Assembly (NCBI RefSeq): GCF_030272615.1
Contig: NC_081412.1
Coordinates: 20,003,932 to 20,067,931 of the forward strand
Direction: 5' to 3'
DNA: 64,000 nucleotides
Source of the DNA: Cryptomeria japonica
Taxonomy: Eukaryota; Streptophyta; Pinopsida; Cupressales; Cupressaceae
This document shows, in pieces, positions 45,038 through 56,905 of the stretch (position 1 is the first letter of the stretch; every line of letters begins with the position of its first letter). The notes under the pieces were generated by a model that was given only the letters and a program-made list of their open reading frames with translations, was not told the origin of the DNA and ran no database searches. A program made the translations under genes and the position numbers.

Positions 45038-45817
45038 TGATCTTTGTCTCAAATGTGATCTTTTAATTACAAAATAATTTATATATTGTTTTGATGAAAA
45101 GTAGAAAAATTTGGAAATGTACATGTATGTCTAATTTAATTCCCATCTCGTTGATTTCCCAATACTTCATGTTTAAATTGATAGGTGTGATTTAAATAAA
45201 CAACTAAGTGTTTAATTAAATGTAGCAATTGATGATGTAGAAATTTGTTTAAGTTAGACTACATAACTAATATGATCTAAGTAGGGACTTAATTAAACAC
45301 AACATGATGTATCTTAACTAAATCACACAAAGAAAATTGTATGATAGCTAGCAAACTGTAAATTCCTAAAAATTTACACAATGAATTCAAGACAACCACA
45401 ACTAGCAATTTTTTTTTCAATAACGAAGCATTATAGATTAAATAACAATAATTTAATACCATATGCTTTAATGAAGACATGCTAACTCTTCATACAATTA
45501 AGATAAAAGAGAAAAAAAGAGAGAAAATATCTAGGCATAGTATCTACAAAGATGCATAGCATTTATGGGTTCCTTGAGAGGCGTACCTCCATATCTACTA
45601 TTTTATAAGCACTCGGCCCATAAAATTCAATGATGATGTACTATCCAAGCCAGTTTAGGCTAAACTTTACTTTTTCTTCAAGTAAAGCATTCACATTTCA
45701 CTAATTTTCATAAAGCACTAAATCACCCACAAAGAAGGAAGCTTGAATAAATTTGTCATTATAACCTCATTGCAAGGATTTGTGATATGCTTGAATGTTC
45801 TCAAGAGTATTTATATG

Positions 45818-46850
45818 CTATTCATCAAGAATTCCAAGTTGTTGAAGGTATTGTTCTTGATAAGAGGTATCATCAACTATCCTTTTAAGAGAGATTATCA
45901 ATGAGGGGATCTCTAATGTTAAAGGCATAATTGCATTAACATCATAAACATGATTGTAAAGTGTGGTACCTATAGCTATGCGAACACTTGTTCGATAGGT
46001 CCAAAGGGTGTAGGTCAATTGAGTATGCCAATCCTTAACATGCTTGTTTATAGTCTTACGAAGAATTCATTCAATAATCCTATTAGAGGACTCAGCTTGA
46101 CCATTAGATTGAGAATAATAAGGTGTTGAAAAATGATGTTGAATGTGATATTTTTTGAGGAATTTCTTCACATATTTGTTCTTAAATGAAGTGCCATTGT
46201 CAAAGACCAAAGTGGAAGGTATACCAAATCAAGAAATAATGTTATCGAGGAGAAACTGAGAGATTATTTCAGCAGTAGTGGATCAAAGAGGGACTGCTTC
46301 TACACACTTCATAAAATAATTTGTAGCGGAATTGATGAAAGTATGTCATAGGGATGAATGAGGGAAAATTTTATCAATGAGAGATGCCACTTGTGACCTA
46401 AGCTTCTGCAGGGGCATGGATCAAATTATTATGTTGCTAACACTAATGACACTTTTAACGAACAGAAAGGAATCTTTTTCCATGGTTTGCCAATAGTATC
46501 CCATTTAGAGAAACCTTTGAATGAATTATTTGTCCCCAAAATTTCCCCCACAAGCACATGGATGTGCCTCCTCAAGATCAATTAAGATTTGGGTTTTATT
46601 AAGCCAGTGAAGGAGAAGAGCATTATAACCTCTTTTGTAAAGAACATTAGAAAGGATAATGTATCTAGTAACTAACTTGCGGATTCTAGACCTAGAATTT
46701 TTAGTTGTAGAATCTGTAAATGTACCATCAATCAAATATATTGAGATATGAAAGTACCATTGATTAGAATCTAGAGCATAAGAATAAGCCACATCACTAG
46801 GATTATCAGTAATATCTAGAGAAGAAAGTGTGAATAAAAAAATTAAGATC
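45818..46850 (-). pseudogene. Tat integrase, degraded
   Basis: Minus-strand order: a zinc-binding region with LYKRGYNALLLHWL and EEAHPCACGG (46526-46640), GYYWQTMEKD, then the core. The first catalytic region reads INSATNYFMKCVEAVPL where the family has A-I-D-Y-F. The second Asp is kept in GIPSTLVFDNGTSF and the Glu in NGQAESSNRII (about 46090). The C-terminal part 46018-45818 begins MTYTLWTYRTSVRIAIGTT. At least five stops interrupt it. Integrase would insert the cDNA; this copy cannot. Confidence 0.88.
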
Positions 46851-46879
46851 TACTATAGGATCCTCTAGGGATATAAGAG

Positions 46880-47245
46880 ATGAGACACATGCCATTGCAT
46901 CCACATGTCAATTATCCTTTTGAGGAACAAGCTTCATGGTGTAAGAGGTGAATTTTTCTAACAAGGATATGGAAAAGTCTTGATAATGTGATAATTTATC
47001 CTTCCTATCTTGAAATACCTCCATAACTTGTCTAATGATTAATTGAGAGTCAACATAGACATGTATATATTCAACATTCAAAGCTATAGCTGCTTCAAGA
47101 CCAGTAATAAGGGCTTCATACTCAGCAATGATGTTGGTACATAGGAAATTGAGATGGTAAGACAAGGTTTTCCAATAGGGGATATTAGAATAACACCTTC
47201 TCCCAAACCTATACGACACCTAGATCCATCAAAATATTGTTTCCA
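46880..47245 (-). pseudogene. Tat second RNase H (archaeal-type, aRNH)
   Basis: FDGSRCRIGLGEG gives the first catalytic Asp, AEYEALITGLEAA the Glu, VYVDSQLIIRQV the second Asp and NWHVDAMA the last Asp. All four catalytic positions are present, but a frameshift separates FDGS from AEYEAL. A second RNase H between the Ty3 RNase H and integrase is diagnostic of Tat/Ogre elements. Confidence 0.88.
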
Positions 47246-47381
47246 AGTCTTGTGAGCATCACTAGGAAGAAAAAGTTTGTCAAGGAAAGATTCTTGATTA
47301 GGTAATGTGAGGGGTGAAGGTGAGTCAACTAAATGGTTAGTTAATGCTTGTCCCTTAATTGCCTTTTGAGAGACTATTTAA

Positions 47382-47533
47382 TGTCAAATTCAATCAACAT
47401 CATAACCCATTTCGCTAGAGATCTTGAAAGATCTGTTTTAGAAAAGAGATGCTTCAAAGGAACAAATTTGATAATAACATGAACCTCAACATTAAAAAGA
47501 TAATGTCTCAACTTCTGAATTGAAAACATAGGA
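47382..47533 (-). pseudogene. Tat Ty3-type RNase H remnant (C-terminal part)
   Basis: The minus frame reads FSIQKLRHYLFNVEVHVI and PLKHLFSKTDLSRSLAKWVM, then LIEFDIK and a stop, the end of the Ty3-type RNase H. In this lineage that domain has usually lost activity and is replaced by the aRNH. Confidence 0.8.
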
Positions 47534-47689
47534 GCAAGACATTTCCTTTCTATCGCAGTATATATAACCTAATAACAGAGCAAAGTATAGCTTATGTAAT
47601 AAATTGGGCATTCTTTACCATCAATATTGTGTTGTGCTAATAAAGATGCAAAAGCATGAAAAAAAGTAGTTATGTATAAAAGAAAGGGT

Positions 47690-48970
47690 TGGGTAGGAAT
47701 AGAAGGCTACAAGATAGGAGGAGTAGCCAAACAAGTTTTCAAATTCTCAAAGGCTTGTTGATAGTCCTCGTTCTATTGAAAATTGATATTTGTCTTAAGC
47801 AATTGAGCAAAGGGGAAAGTTTGATCCACAATTTGTTATATAAACCTACAAATAGCTTTAATTTTTCCTTGCAAACTTCTCAATTGAGAGATGTTTTGGG
47901 GAGGTGGCATGTTAACTATCACATCTATTTTTTTTGTATCCACCTCAATACCATGATGCGAGACTACGAACCTTAATATTTTTACACTATCCACATAAAA
48001 AACACATTTTTGGGGGTTCAAGCGCATGTTGTATTTGCGAATTATTTCGAAGACTTGATGAAGAATCTTAACATGTTCTTGGCGAGATATAGACTTATCT
48101 AAAATATCATTAACATAATCTTATAAGGTTTAATACATGTAATAGAACATTGATAGGTAGCACCAATGTTTTTCAACCCAAAAGGCATCAGAACCCAACA
48201 ACATATACCCCATAGTGAAAGCTGTTTTGAATTGAAGTTGAGGATTAATAAAGATTTTATTATATCTTGAGAAAGCATCCATAAAGGACAACAAAGCATG
48301 ACCAGTAGTAGGATCTACTATCATATCAATGTTTGAAAGAAAAAAATCATCTTTCAAAGAAGCCTTATTGAGATCTCAAATATCGATGCATATCCTAATT
48401 TTGTTACGAGGTTTAGGAACAAAAACAATGTTCAAAATCCAAGGGGAATAATAAATAGAGCGAACAAATCCTACATCTAAGAGCTTTTCAATTTCAACTT
48501 TGACAAGCAAGGCTACTTTGGGATTCATCTTTCTAATTTTCTGCTTCACAAGTTTAGCATCGGGAATTAAGACAATGTTATGAGTGACAATTTTAGGATC
48601 AATTCCAGGCATGTCAGAGTAGAACCAAGAAAAGATCTTAGGAAATTTATGCGGTAATTCAAAATATTCCTTTTGTTCTTCACTGGTTAAACATTTCCCA
48701 ATCTTTTTGATCTTTTCTTCATTATAAGGGTCCATCATGACATTCATGGTATCACTTATAAGAAGGTTACTTTGCTGAGGAACATCATTTGTTTGAGGGA
48801 ACTCATGTGTCATCTCATTGTTATATTTAATTAATTCAGTACCTTACCCAGAGTATGATTTCGCATTCAAACAATAGGAAAATCTACAATTATGATGATA
48901 TCAAGGAAGGTGGTCATAAGATCCTAAAAACTCATCCAAGGAATTGTCAATAGAAAATACATCTAAAGAA
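47690..48970 (-). pseudogene. Tat reverse transcriptase, degraded
   Basis: Minus-strand order: PDAKLVKQKIRKMNP, EIEKLLDVGFVRSIYYSPW and VFVPKPRNKIRICIDI, then DLNKA after a stop, LSFMDAFSRYNKIFI, and a catalytic box YVNDIL in place of YVDDIL (about 48115). MRLNPQKCVFYV and the connection HHGIEVDTKKIDVI follow. The Asp-to-Asn change and stops abolish activity. Confidence 0.9.
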
Positions 48971-49079
48971 AGAACACTAGATTCAAAATCAATATATTCT
49001 AGGCATTTTAATGAAAGGGACTTAGAACAAGAGAAAATGACATTATCACTAAGATATGACCTCTTATAAGCTTTAGTGG

Positions 49080-49370
49080 GTTTGAAGGGATTATATCCAA
49101 GTCCAAAATAAGCTTCATGAGAATTGTTTTCTAGAGGAACCTTTATTCCTTTCTCTCAAGCAACACAACCATTGCCATTATATCCACTTTTAGCTAAGAT
49201 GCGGAAACCAAGACCATAGAGATTATCCATTTCTATGAGGAAGCACAAAGTCTTTATAGGTTTGATGTCATAATCAATTGAAGTAGGAGTGAATTGAGAT
49301 TTTGAAGCAGCCACAAAGTTGTTACTTAATTGTTTAGACAAAGTGGGTTTCTTTTTAGGTTCATCCACCT
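49080..49370 (-). pseudogene. G-patch-like segment between protease and RT
   Basis: The minus frame reads GLGFRILAKSGYNGNGCVA, a stop, then EKGIKVPL and later FGLGYNP. The spacing fits the G-patch pattern (G.G...L...GY..G.G......GI), an RNA-binding module known in retroviral and some plant polyproteins. It directly follows the protease frame and precedes RT, so it would be part of pol. The assignment rests on pattern only. Confidence 0.6.
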
Positions 49371-49506
49371 CTTTCCTCTTTTGACTCTTAGGTTCTCTTG
49401 GAGGAATCCTTAATTCTCTTACAAAGGTAGGTGTAAACTCTAAAGACCACCAATCATCACCTAAGAGAACCTCTTTGGAAGAAGAAGTCTCTTTGGGAGA
49501 AGATGT

Positions 49507-50994
49507 TCAATTGGGTTGAGTAGAGTCCTTTTTAGGAGTATTGGAACCACTTGAAGAAGTTGGCATGTTTGAATAAATAGGAATGTTTGAAGTTGAATTA
49601 GAAGTAGTCAAAGAGGACTTAGAAGGTGATGTTTCCAAATAGGCTTGTAGATTGGTATTAGCAAACAAGGTACACATCTTATTATTGTAAATGAATTTAA
49701 CTTGCCTATGGAAGGTAGGAGGAACAACTTGCATACTATGAATCCATGATCGACCTAACAAAAGGTTGTAGGTCAATTTATCGGGCATGACATGAATAGG
49801 TGTGGGTAAAATAAGAGGTCCTACCTTAATAGGTAAGGTTATAGTACCTAACAAAGACCTATCAACATTATCAAAGCCACATATAGTAAGAGAATCGGGC
49901 TTGATGAGAGATGTGTTCACCTTAATCTTGTGTAATAGGTTAACACTACAAAGATTAAGACAAGAGCCATTATCCACAAGAATTCTTTTTATAGCATTAC
50001 CATTAATAAGGACAAAAATAATAAGAGGATCATATTGGTGTTGAACCTCATGGGAGGGCAATTCATCTTGCTTAAATGTAATTTGGGCTTTAGGTGTCGT
50101 CATGGAGTCAATCAAAGAAGCCATATTCTTAGGTGTCACTGTGGGTGGGACATCTAAGGTATTTAAAGAATCTTGTAACATTCCATGATGCATGGATGAA
50201 GTTTGAATTAAATCCCAAAGATATATCTTGGTGGGAGTAGCTTTAAGTTGTTCAATAAGGTCATACTCCTTACCAAGAACTTGTGAAATATGAGGTGCTT
50301 GTGAAAGAATAGGTTGTGGATTAGGAAGTGAAGATGGGATAACCAGAGGAGGATTAGGTTTCCTATTGTTTCTTGTGCTGTAGGTATGAGAAAATGAATT
50401 ATAAATCTCTCTAGTTATTTGTTTAGCATACTCATAAGGACTCTTAGTGGGATATCCCCCTTGCATGGTAATAACGAGTTTATTAGGGGTGCAAAATGAA
50501 TCATTACTGTAACCACCTTGAACCACAAAGAGAGGGATATTAGGAAGTGTTTGAAAGTTATGTTTATTTACATTTATCATGTTGATTAAGCTTTTAGATG
50601 TGTGATCATTGTTTGGTAAAGGTGTAATAGACATGAAATCATCAAGAACATCATCTAACATGTCATAGTCATATCTATTAAATGGTTTATTTTTATTTTT
50701 AAAATGAGATAAATCATCATAAAGAGGATTGTTATAAACCATCATGTGACTAGATTTAGAGGATGACTTAATAGGAATGACCTCATGAGGGGAGTCATTC
50801 AACTTATCTTCATCATCACTACGAAATGGCATTGTAACAAGGTTGATTAATTTTTGGCAAAATGTGGGTTTAGAAGGCTTAGGATATAGAAACTTGTCTA
50901 GAGCCTCATCAAGTTATTTCTTACTAAACTCATAATCACCATAAGCAAATGCATTACCATAAGAATGAAAATATTGTGAATAAAGATCCGACAT
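49507..50994 (-). pseudogene. Tat gag remnant and aspartic protease
   Basis: A short N-terminus (MSDLYSQYFHSYGNAFAYGD, start at 50994) meets a stop near 50917. A 441-codon frame follows (50832-49507). Its protease reads ILVDNGSCLNLCSVNLL (active site DNG where D-S/T-G is usual) and NLLLGRSWIHSM, the flap and C-terminal motifs of plant Ty3/gypsy proteases. Upstream is a Pro/Ser-rich region. I see no retrotransposon-gag helix region or zinc knuckle, so most of gag is missing. Confidence 0.8.
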
Positions 50995-51000
50995 TTTTTA

Positions 51001-51822
51001 AATGAAAAGTGCATATAAAACTCAAAACACACAATGCATACAACAATATTTTTGGGATTTTAATATTTTTTGAATAAAAATAAAGATGCCATAACTAGAT
51101 CTGACTAAGAAATTTAAATCTAATATGGTTGGATTCACGTCGGGTTCACCAAAATGTGTAGTATGAAAATGGTATTACATGAATTAGGACGTAATCCCAC
51201 TCTCATTCACACATTGAAATACAAAAGAGCCTAAGGAGATAATTCACTTTGACTACTTGTAAGAGAGAGAGATATTCAAGGAATATATTTAGGGTTTCTA
51301 TTCCTTTGTTGCTTATGAAGAGGAGATATACAAAATGTGTTGATATGATTAACCACACTAAATAGATGACCTAAAGTGATGAGATAAACTAAATATAGAA
51401 AAATCCAAAACTAAAACTACGACATAAAGTACAAAACAAGAAATGAAATTCATATGTGCACCTATCACCAAAAATTGAGCCTAGATTAACTAGACCAGGG
51501 TGCTGGGTGCCTTGGTTCCTGATGCCTCACTGAGTTGGACTTCTAGAAACTGAAAACTGAGATCCTGAGACTCTGAATTTCCAAAAGAAACCTAGAAACT
51601 CAGAGGATCGGGGCACTAGACACCTTGGTCTCAACAAACTAAGGACTATTTCTAGTCTTAGATTTGTAGCTATGAATTTTGTCTTTCTTGAAGATTGTGC
51701 ATTTGTCAAATTTTCATACCTATGCCCGCAACTTGGAAAAGGGTGTTTGGGTGGCTATGTAGGGTTTTACCTTAGTCAAACCCTTTATTTTGGTGATTTC
51801 CACCTCCACAAATAGCCAATAA
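51001..51822 (-). other. Untranslated leader of the Tat element
   Basis: It lies between the 5' LTR and the gag start. It holds a patch of the minisatellite motif (51500-51630). The primer-binding site next to the LTR (minus strand TTATTGGCTATTTGTGG) does not match a tRNA end I can name. Confidence 0.6.
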
Positions 51823-52790
51823 TGTATTGAAAATGTGTGTGCAAGAACCTTATGTGTGTATAAGATCCTAAATATGCTAAAATACAAGAATTAGAGTTCC
51901 ATCCTATAATATGAGCATAAAACCCTAAATGAACATAATGTAAATGAAAATGCTTTAAATACCAAATGCAATAATGGATCTAAAACAATAATGTAGATCT
52001 GAAAATAAGTGTTATAAAGTTCATATAAAGACATGAAAATAACATGAAACCATACCAAACCCTAAGGGAGAGGTACAAGCCTATCAACAATCGATTATCT
52101 CCTATTATTCTTTAATATCTTCAAAGCTTCAATTGATGATGAAAACTTGGTGAATTCTTGATTTACTAATTGAAGACTCCACATAACCTGTACTTTCACT
52201 TCATAAGAGGGTCCTTCAATCGCTAAAGTTGTCGGATCCTTCAAATGAGGAAAGGAAAGGCTATTGTATGAAACCCTAACTTTTTTTTTGATCATAGGCC
52301 AACCTAGAAATGATATAGTTTTCTACCAAGTCAGATTTGAACATTATAATACCACCAAAACATAATCCTGAAATTCAAGGAGAAAAAGTCGGGCCTGTGG
52401 TGGTATAGACACCAACATGGTCTGACTGACTTTTTTTCCAAATTTTTAGGGATGGAAGGTGTCATGATTACAAATTCAATCCTAGCTCAATTTGACAATT
52501 CAAGGTGTTTAGATATGCAAAATCGGCCCTTGAAGGCTGAAATAGGACATAATTTGGGCTTTTAATGAATGAATTAATTGAAAGTATCAAATAAAAAGTG
52601 GTACAGTCAGGATTAACGGCCCAATTTTATGATATGTAAGGGGATGAAAGAAGACTTTAGATTTAATTAAATTAATTAATTGAATGGTTAAAGGGAAATT
52701 GAAATGCAAGATGGAACACACTAAGGCAGGTGCTAACCTAAGCGTAGAATTGTGCCACCCAATTAAGGGTGTACAATTTACAACGCTACA
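51823..52790 (-). repeat. 5' LTR of the Tat element
   Basis: On the plus strand it begins TGTATTGAAAATG and ends caacgctaca. Differences from the other LTR are scattered substitutions and small indels (a 20-bp gap near 52140). Confidence 0.92.
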
Positions 52791-53640
52791 CTAGAAAAGT
52801 AGACAAAAAGAAGATTCAAGAACAATAAATATTCTACTTCGAAACCCTTGGAGTTGATTCACATAGTTCTTTGTAGACCTACAAGAACAAGATGACTCAA
52901 TGGAGAAAGGTATTTTATGTTATTTTTTTTAATAATTTTTAGATTTTATATGAACTTTTGAAAATATAATCTATTCTACCTTTCTTTAATATAAATTAAT
53001 ATATACCATATTTTTGTACAATTTTAATATAAAAATTATCCACGAAACAGATAATTTACAAAAAATATTAAATTCATATTAATTTAAAAAAAATAGAAAT
53101 CTTCTTAACTAAATTATTATATGAAATTCCAATTCTAAATTGAACTGACTTTAAGTTTTTAAGAAAACTTCTTAACTAAATCAATATAAAAAACTTCAAT
53201 TGTAAATTAAATTGGCTAAGTTCTTTCAATTTTGGCATTTCAGTTACATTCTTTTTCAAGTAAATTTACCAAAATTACCAAATCCCAAATATAAATTTCT
53301 ATACTCAGTTGTGTGTCCATTAACAGGCATAGCTTAGATTGCTCATATACTTGTAGATTTACATGAATGCAGGAGTTCACAGCTTAATGGGTACGTTTAT
53401 AGAGGTAAATTACGTTTTAAACACAAGCAGACAATTTTTAATAATAACTTCAAAACATAAAAGTTGAGAGTGTGACAAAGCAGAATCCTTATAAGAAAAA
53501 GGCATGGCAAGTCAAGTCACAATACAGCAGTCGAATCCAATGAAACGTACACCACATCTACACACAACGAATCTCGTGAACTCCCACCTTTTCAAGACCA
53601 GAGGTAAACCTGGCGACTATATTTAGACTCTGTTTCCCTT
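52791..53640 (+). promoter_or_regulatory. Upstream region of copy 3
   Basis: 52791-53290 is AT-rich non-coding. From about 53520 the promoter block matches that of copy 2 (cgaatccaatgaaacgtac, gaatctcgtga). A TATA-like ctatattta lies at 53617. Confidence 0.5.
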
Positions 53641-53874
53641 AGATGATTACAATATATGGCCAAAATGAAGGAATAAATTATCAGAGCCTTGCGAAACGGA
53701 AACAAAAATGATTTTGTATACAAGAGGATTATCACCCGCCGTATTCTCAAACGAAGAAGAGAGGGGAAATTGAACTTGTTGTGCTTAAATCTATTAAGGT
53801 AACTTTAAGTCTATTATTTAATATTTTTGGATATAATTGTTTATCATTTATTTGTATCAATATTTTAGATCACA

Positions 53875-56800
53875 TTTCTATTTCCACCCAAAGAATCTGG
53901 GCCATGATACTTAAACTAGACATGATGAAGGCTTATGATAGAGTAGAGTGGGGGGCTTTATGTGCTGTTCTTGAGAAGTTAGGTTTTTCCAAGGCCTAGG
54001 TCAAATGGATTCGTGCATGTATTTCTTTTGCAAGACTCTTGGTTTTAATTAATGGTTGTCCTTGTGGTTTTTTCACTTCCTCTAGGGGTTTGAGACAGGG
54101 AGATCCCCTTTCTCCCTTTTTGTTTATTCTCCTAGCTGAAACCTTTAGTTGGGCTATTAGGGCTGCTAAAGTGGGGGGGCTTTGGAAAGGTATAAGGATT
54201 CAGAATATTCCCCAAAGTATTTCTCATTGTCTCTTTGCATATGATACTCTGTTATTTGGACATGCTTCGTTAGTAGAAGCAAAAGTGATTAAAGAAATAA
54301 TACAAAATTATGCATCGTTTTCTAGTCAGAAAGTGAATGGTGATAAATCAAAGATTTTTTTCCTTAATACATCACAACTGGTTCAGCATAGGTTGCAATC
54401 CTTTTGGGGATTTGAGACTAGAAATCTTCCATGTACTTACCTTGGGATTCCTTTCTTTGTTAAACAAGATAAGATTGGTTTTTGGGATAAGATTATTTCG
54501 GTCATTTCTAAAAGAATTCTCTCATGGAATCATAGATGGTTAACTTTGGTGGGTAAAATTGTTCTCATCAAGTCTATTTTGAATGTTGTTCCCATATATC
54601 TCATGTCTGTTTTGAAGTCTCCAAAAGCAGCTATTGTTAGTTTACAGGATACTCTTAGAGATTTTCTTTGGAACAATAATAAAGATGGCAAGAAGAAACT
54701 CTCTCTAGTTGCATGGGATAAGATATGTTTGCCTAAGGAAGTTGGGGGAATAGGAATTCGGAGTCTGGAAAATCAAAATTTAGCCTTAGGTGCTAAGTTG
54801 GTTTGGAAATTATATGACAAGCCTAGCTCCTTATGGGCACAGATTATGTTTGCCAAATATTTAAATAATGGATCGAGAGAGTACATTTTTAAAGTCTCAA
54901 ATTTGCCTTCGGGTTCTACTATTTGGAATTTCCTTTGTAAATGTAGATCAGTTATTTTGCCTCATCTCTCATGGATTGTTCATAATGGTAGAAAGGTCAC
55001 ATTCTGGGATGAAATATGGAATGGACACACACCTTTGGTGAATATTAGGGATTGGTCTCCTCTGATCACTGTTCTTTCCTCCCTTTGGGGTATTTTTGTA
55101 GCAGATTATTTTGAAATTGTGACTAGTGGACCCCTTAAGCTAGCTAGATGGAAGTCGATTGATTTCTTAGATGTTGATTAAAGCATGAAATTAGATTTTT
55201 AGAAGATTTTGGGGGATAGAATAGTATTTCTTTCTGATTCTGAGGATGAACTTATTTGGACAAAGAATATTTCTGGTAAGTACACTATTAAAGATGATTA
55301 CAACTCTCTTATGGTTGCTAAAGATTTATCATCTTGGCCTTATAAGTTGTTTTGGCATTTGGCTTGTCTTCCTAAAGCTGGAGCCTTTGCTTGGTTGGCA
55401 GTTCAGGATAGAGTCCTTATAGGTATGAGACTAGACATGCTTGGTATTACTGTTGTTTTCCTTTGTGTCTTTTGTAACAAAAATTTAGAATCTTCTTCAC
55501 ATCCGTTCCTACATTATGATTATGCTTATGAATGTTGGTAGTGGTTGTTTGAGAAGTTAAATATATCCCTTGTTATTGGTAAGGATCTCATTTCCCATTT
55601 CAGATCTTGGCCCTTTATGTTTGCCTCATCTTTTTATGCATGCCTTTGGATCATATCTCCATCTATTGTGATTTGGAATGTTTGGCTAGAGAGAAACAAT
55701 AGGATATTTAAAAAAATAAGGTCTCCTATGTCTGAGGTTCTATTAAAAATTGAGTCTTCAATCTCTGAGGTTGTTTTGTCATTTATTTATAAGAATTTGG
55801 AAAATCTTACTTCTTTTTTGCACTAGGATAGTAGAGTTACTAGAGTTTGGAAGATGCTGTTAGTTTTACCCTCTCATGGTTCAATTTTTTAAAAAATGAT
55901 GTAATAGGTAAGAGATGCTCTGCTAGATGGAAACCTCCTTCACAGAGGCACTTTAAACTGAATTTTGATGAGGCCTCTCGTGGTAATGCTGGGTTGGCTA
56001 GGGTAGGCATGGTAATTTATGATCATAATGCAAATTTTATTCGAGCTAAGTGTCATGCTATTGGTTTTAAAACTAACAATTATACGAAATTTCATGCTTT
56101 GTCTTTTGGATTGGATATGACAATCTCTTTGGGAATTAAGGACTTAATAATTGAAGGTGATTCTATGGTGATTATTCAACGTGTTATGAAAAAGAAATCG
56201 AATTGTTGGAATTTGCAGTATATACTTGATCCTATTTTACAAAAATTAGAATTGTTTGAATCTTTCTTGGTATCCCATTGTTACAGAGAAGTTAATAAGA
56301 TTGCGGATTATTTGGCAAATTTAGCCATTGATAGCAATGCTAATCAGCGAGAGGTGGGTTTTGAGGAAATTCCTTCTAGGGTATGAGAAGGTTTGCAACA
56401 ATAGTTATATGATTTTCTTGAGTAATGTTGATGTAAAATTTTATGATGATAATTATTCCCGCTTTCCCCTTTCATTTCAAGTATTCATGTTCGTTGTCTA
56501 GAGGAGAGTTCAAGCTCATGGTATTTGATACAATAGTGTTTTTTAAAATGTTTTTTGATACTTTCTTTTTTGGCAGGAAGGTTTTTGGCTCATGGGATTT
56601 GGCACAGGGCTTTGGAAAATTTTGCCTTCTTCCATTGGTAGCAGCTGTGGAGTCTACATTTGAAAATTATCCGATGGGTTTTTTTGGCAAATTGTCATAT
56701 GGGCTCTATGCAAAACTGATATTATATGTGTTGTGACCACATTTTGTATGTGGTTTTGGGCGAGGTGCATAAACTGATCTGTTAGATACTATAGGTTTAT

Positions 56801-56905
56801 TTTATGAACTGTGACCAAAGGTTTTCTTCCCAGGGTTCTTTCCTCCGATATGCTCTTTAAATCCTGTGTAAAAAATAAAAAATATTAATAAAAAATTTTA
56901 GTGGA
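53875..56905 (+). mobile_element. LINE-2: 5'-truncated plant LINE in intron 1 of copy 3
   Basis: The junctions come from comparison with intron 1 of copy 1, where gatcacactatatgatc is continuous. The insert starts within the RT and ends in an A-rich, AT-rich stretch at about 56905 that resembles the end of LINE-1 (aatttcagtgg) but lacks the final tail. No clear target duplication remains. It is the same family as LINE-1 and inserted in the same orientation but a different intron, so the two insertions are independent. Confidence 0.88.
53877..56386 (+). pseudogene. LINE-2 ORF2: partial RT, zf-RVT, RNase H
   Basis: RT begins at KLDMMKAYDRVEW (first catalytic Asp), has RGLRQGDPLSPFLF, and a catalytic box FAYDTLLFG at 54234, where the family has FADD. 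It continues with GVNG-like and WKLYDKPSSLWA blocks. The zf-RVT (55330-55540) has FWHLACLPKAGAFAWLAV and C-V-F-C. After a stop and a frameshift near 55830 the RNase H (55847-56386) has NFDEASRGN, IIEGDSMV and REVNKIADYLAN, but NNYTKFHAL replaces NNVAEFHAL (Glu to Lys). Five or more stops or shifts in total. Confidence 0.9.

Larger units (their letters stand above)
40842..52790 (-). mobile_element. Ty3/gypsy retrotransposon, Tat lineage, minus strand, 11.9 kb
   Basis: LTRs at 40842-41808 and 51823-52790 are near-equal in length (967 and 968 bp) and run TGTA...TACA. Minus-strand pol order is protease, G-patch-like segment, RT, Ty3-type RNase H, a second archaeal-type RNase H, integrase. The dual RNase H defines the Tat lineage. 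A plant mobile domain gene on the opposite strand lies between integrase and the 3' LTR. Stops in RT and integrase and changed catalytic residues mark it as dead. No matching 5-bp target duplication was found, so a flank may have rearranged. Confidence 0.9.

Noticed and set aside
40842-52790. Target-site duplication for the Tat element
   Set aside because: The flanks (ccaataa left, ctagaaa right) do not match; the shared ccaataa beside both left LTR edges may be chance or an extra LTR end.
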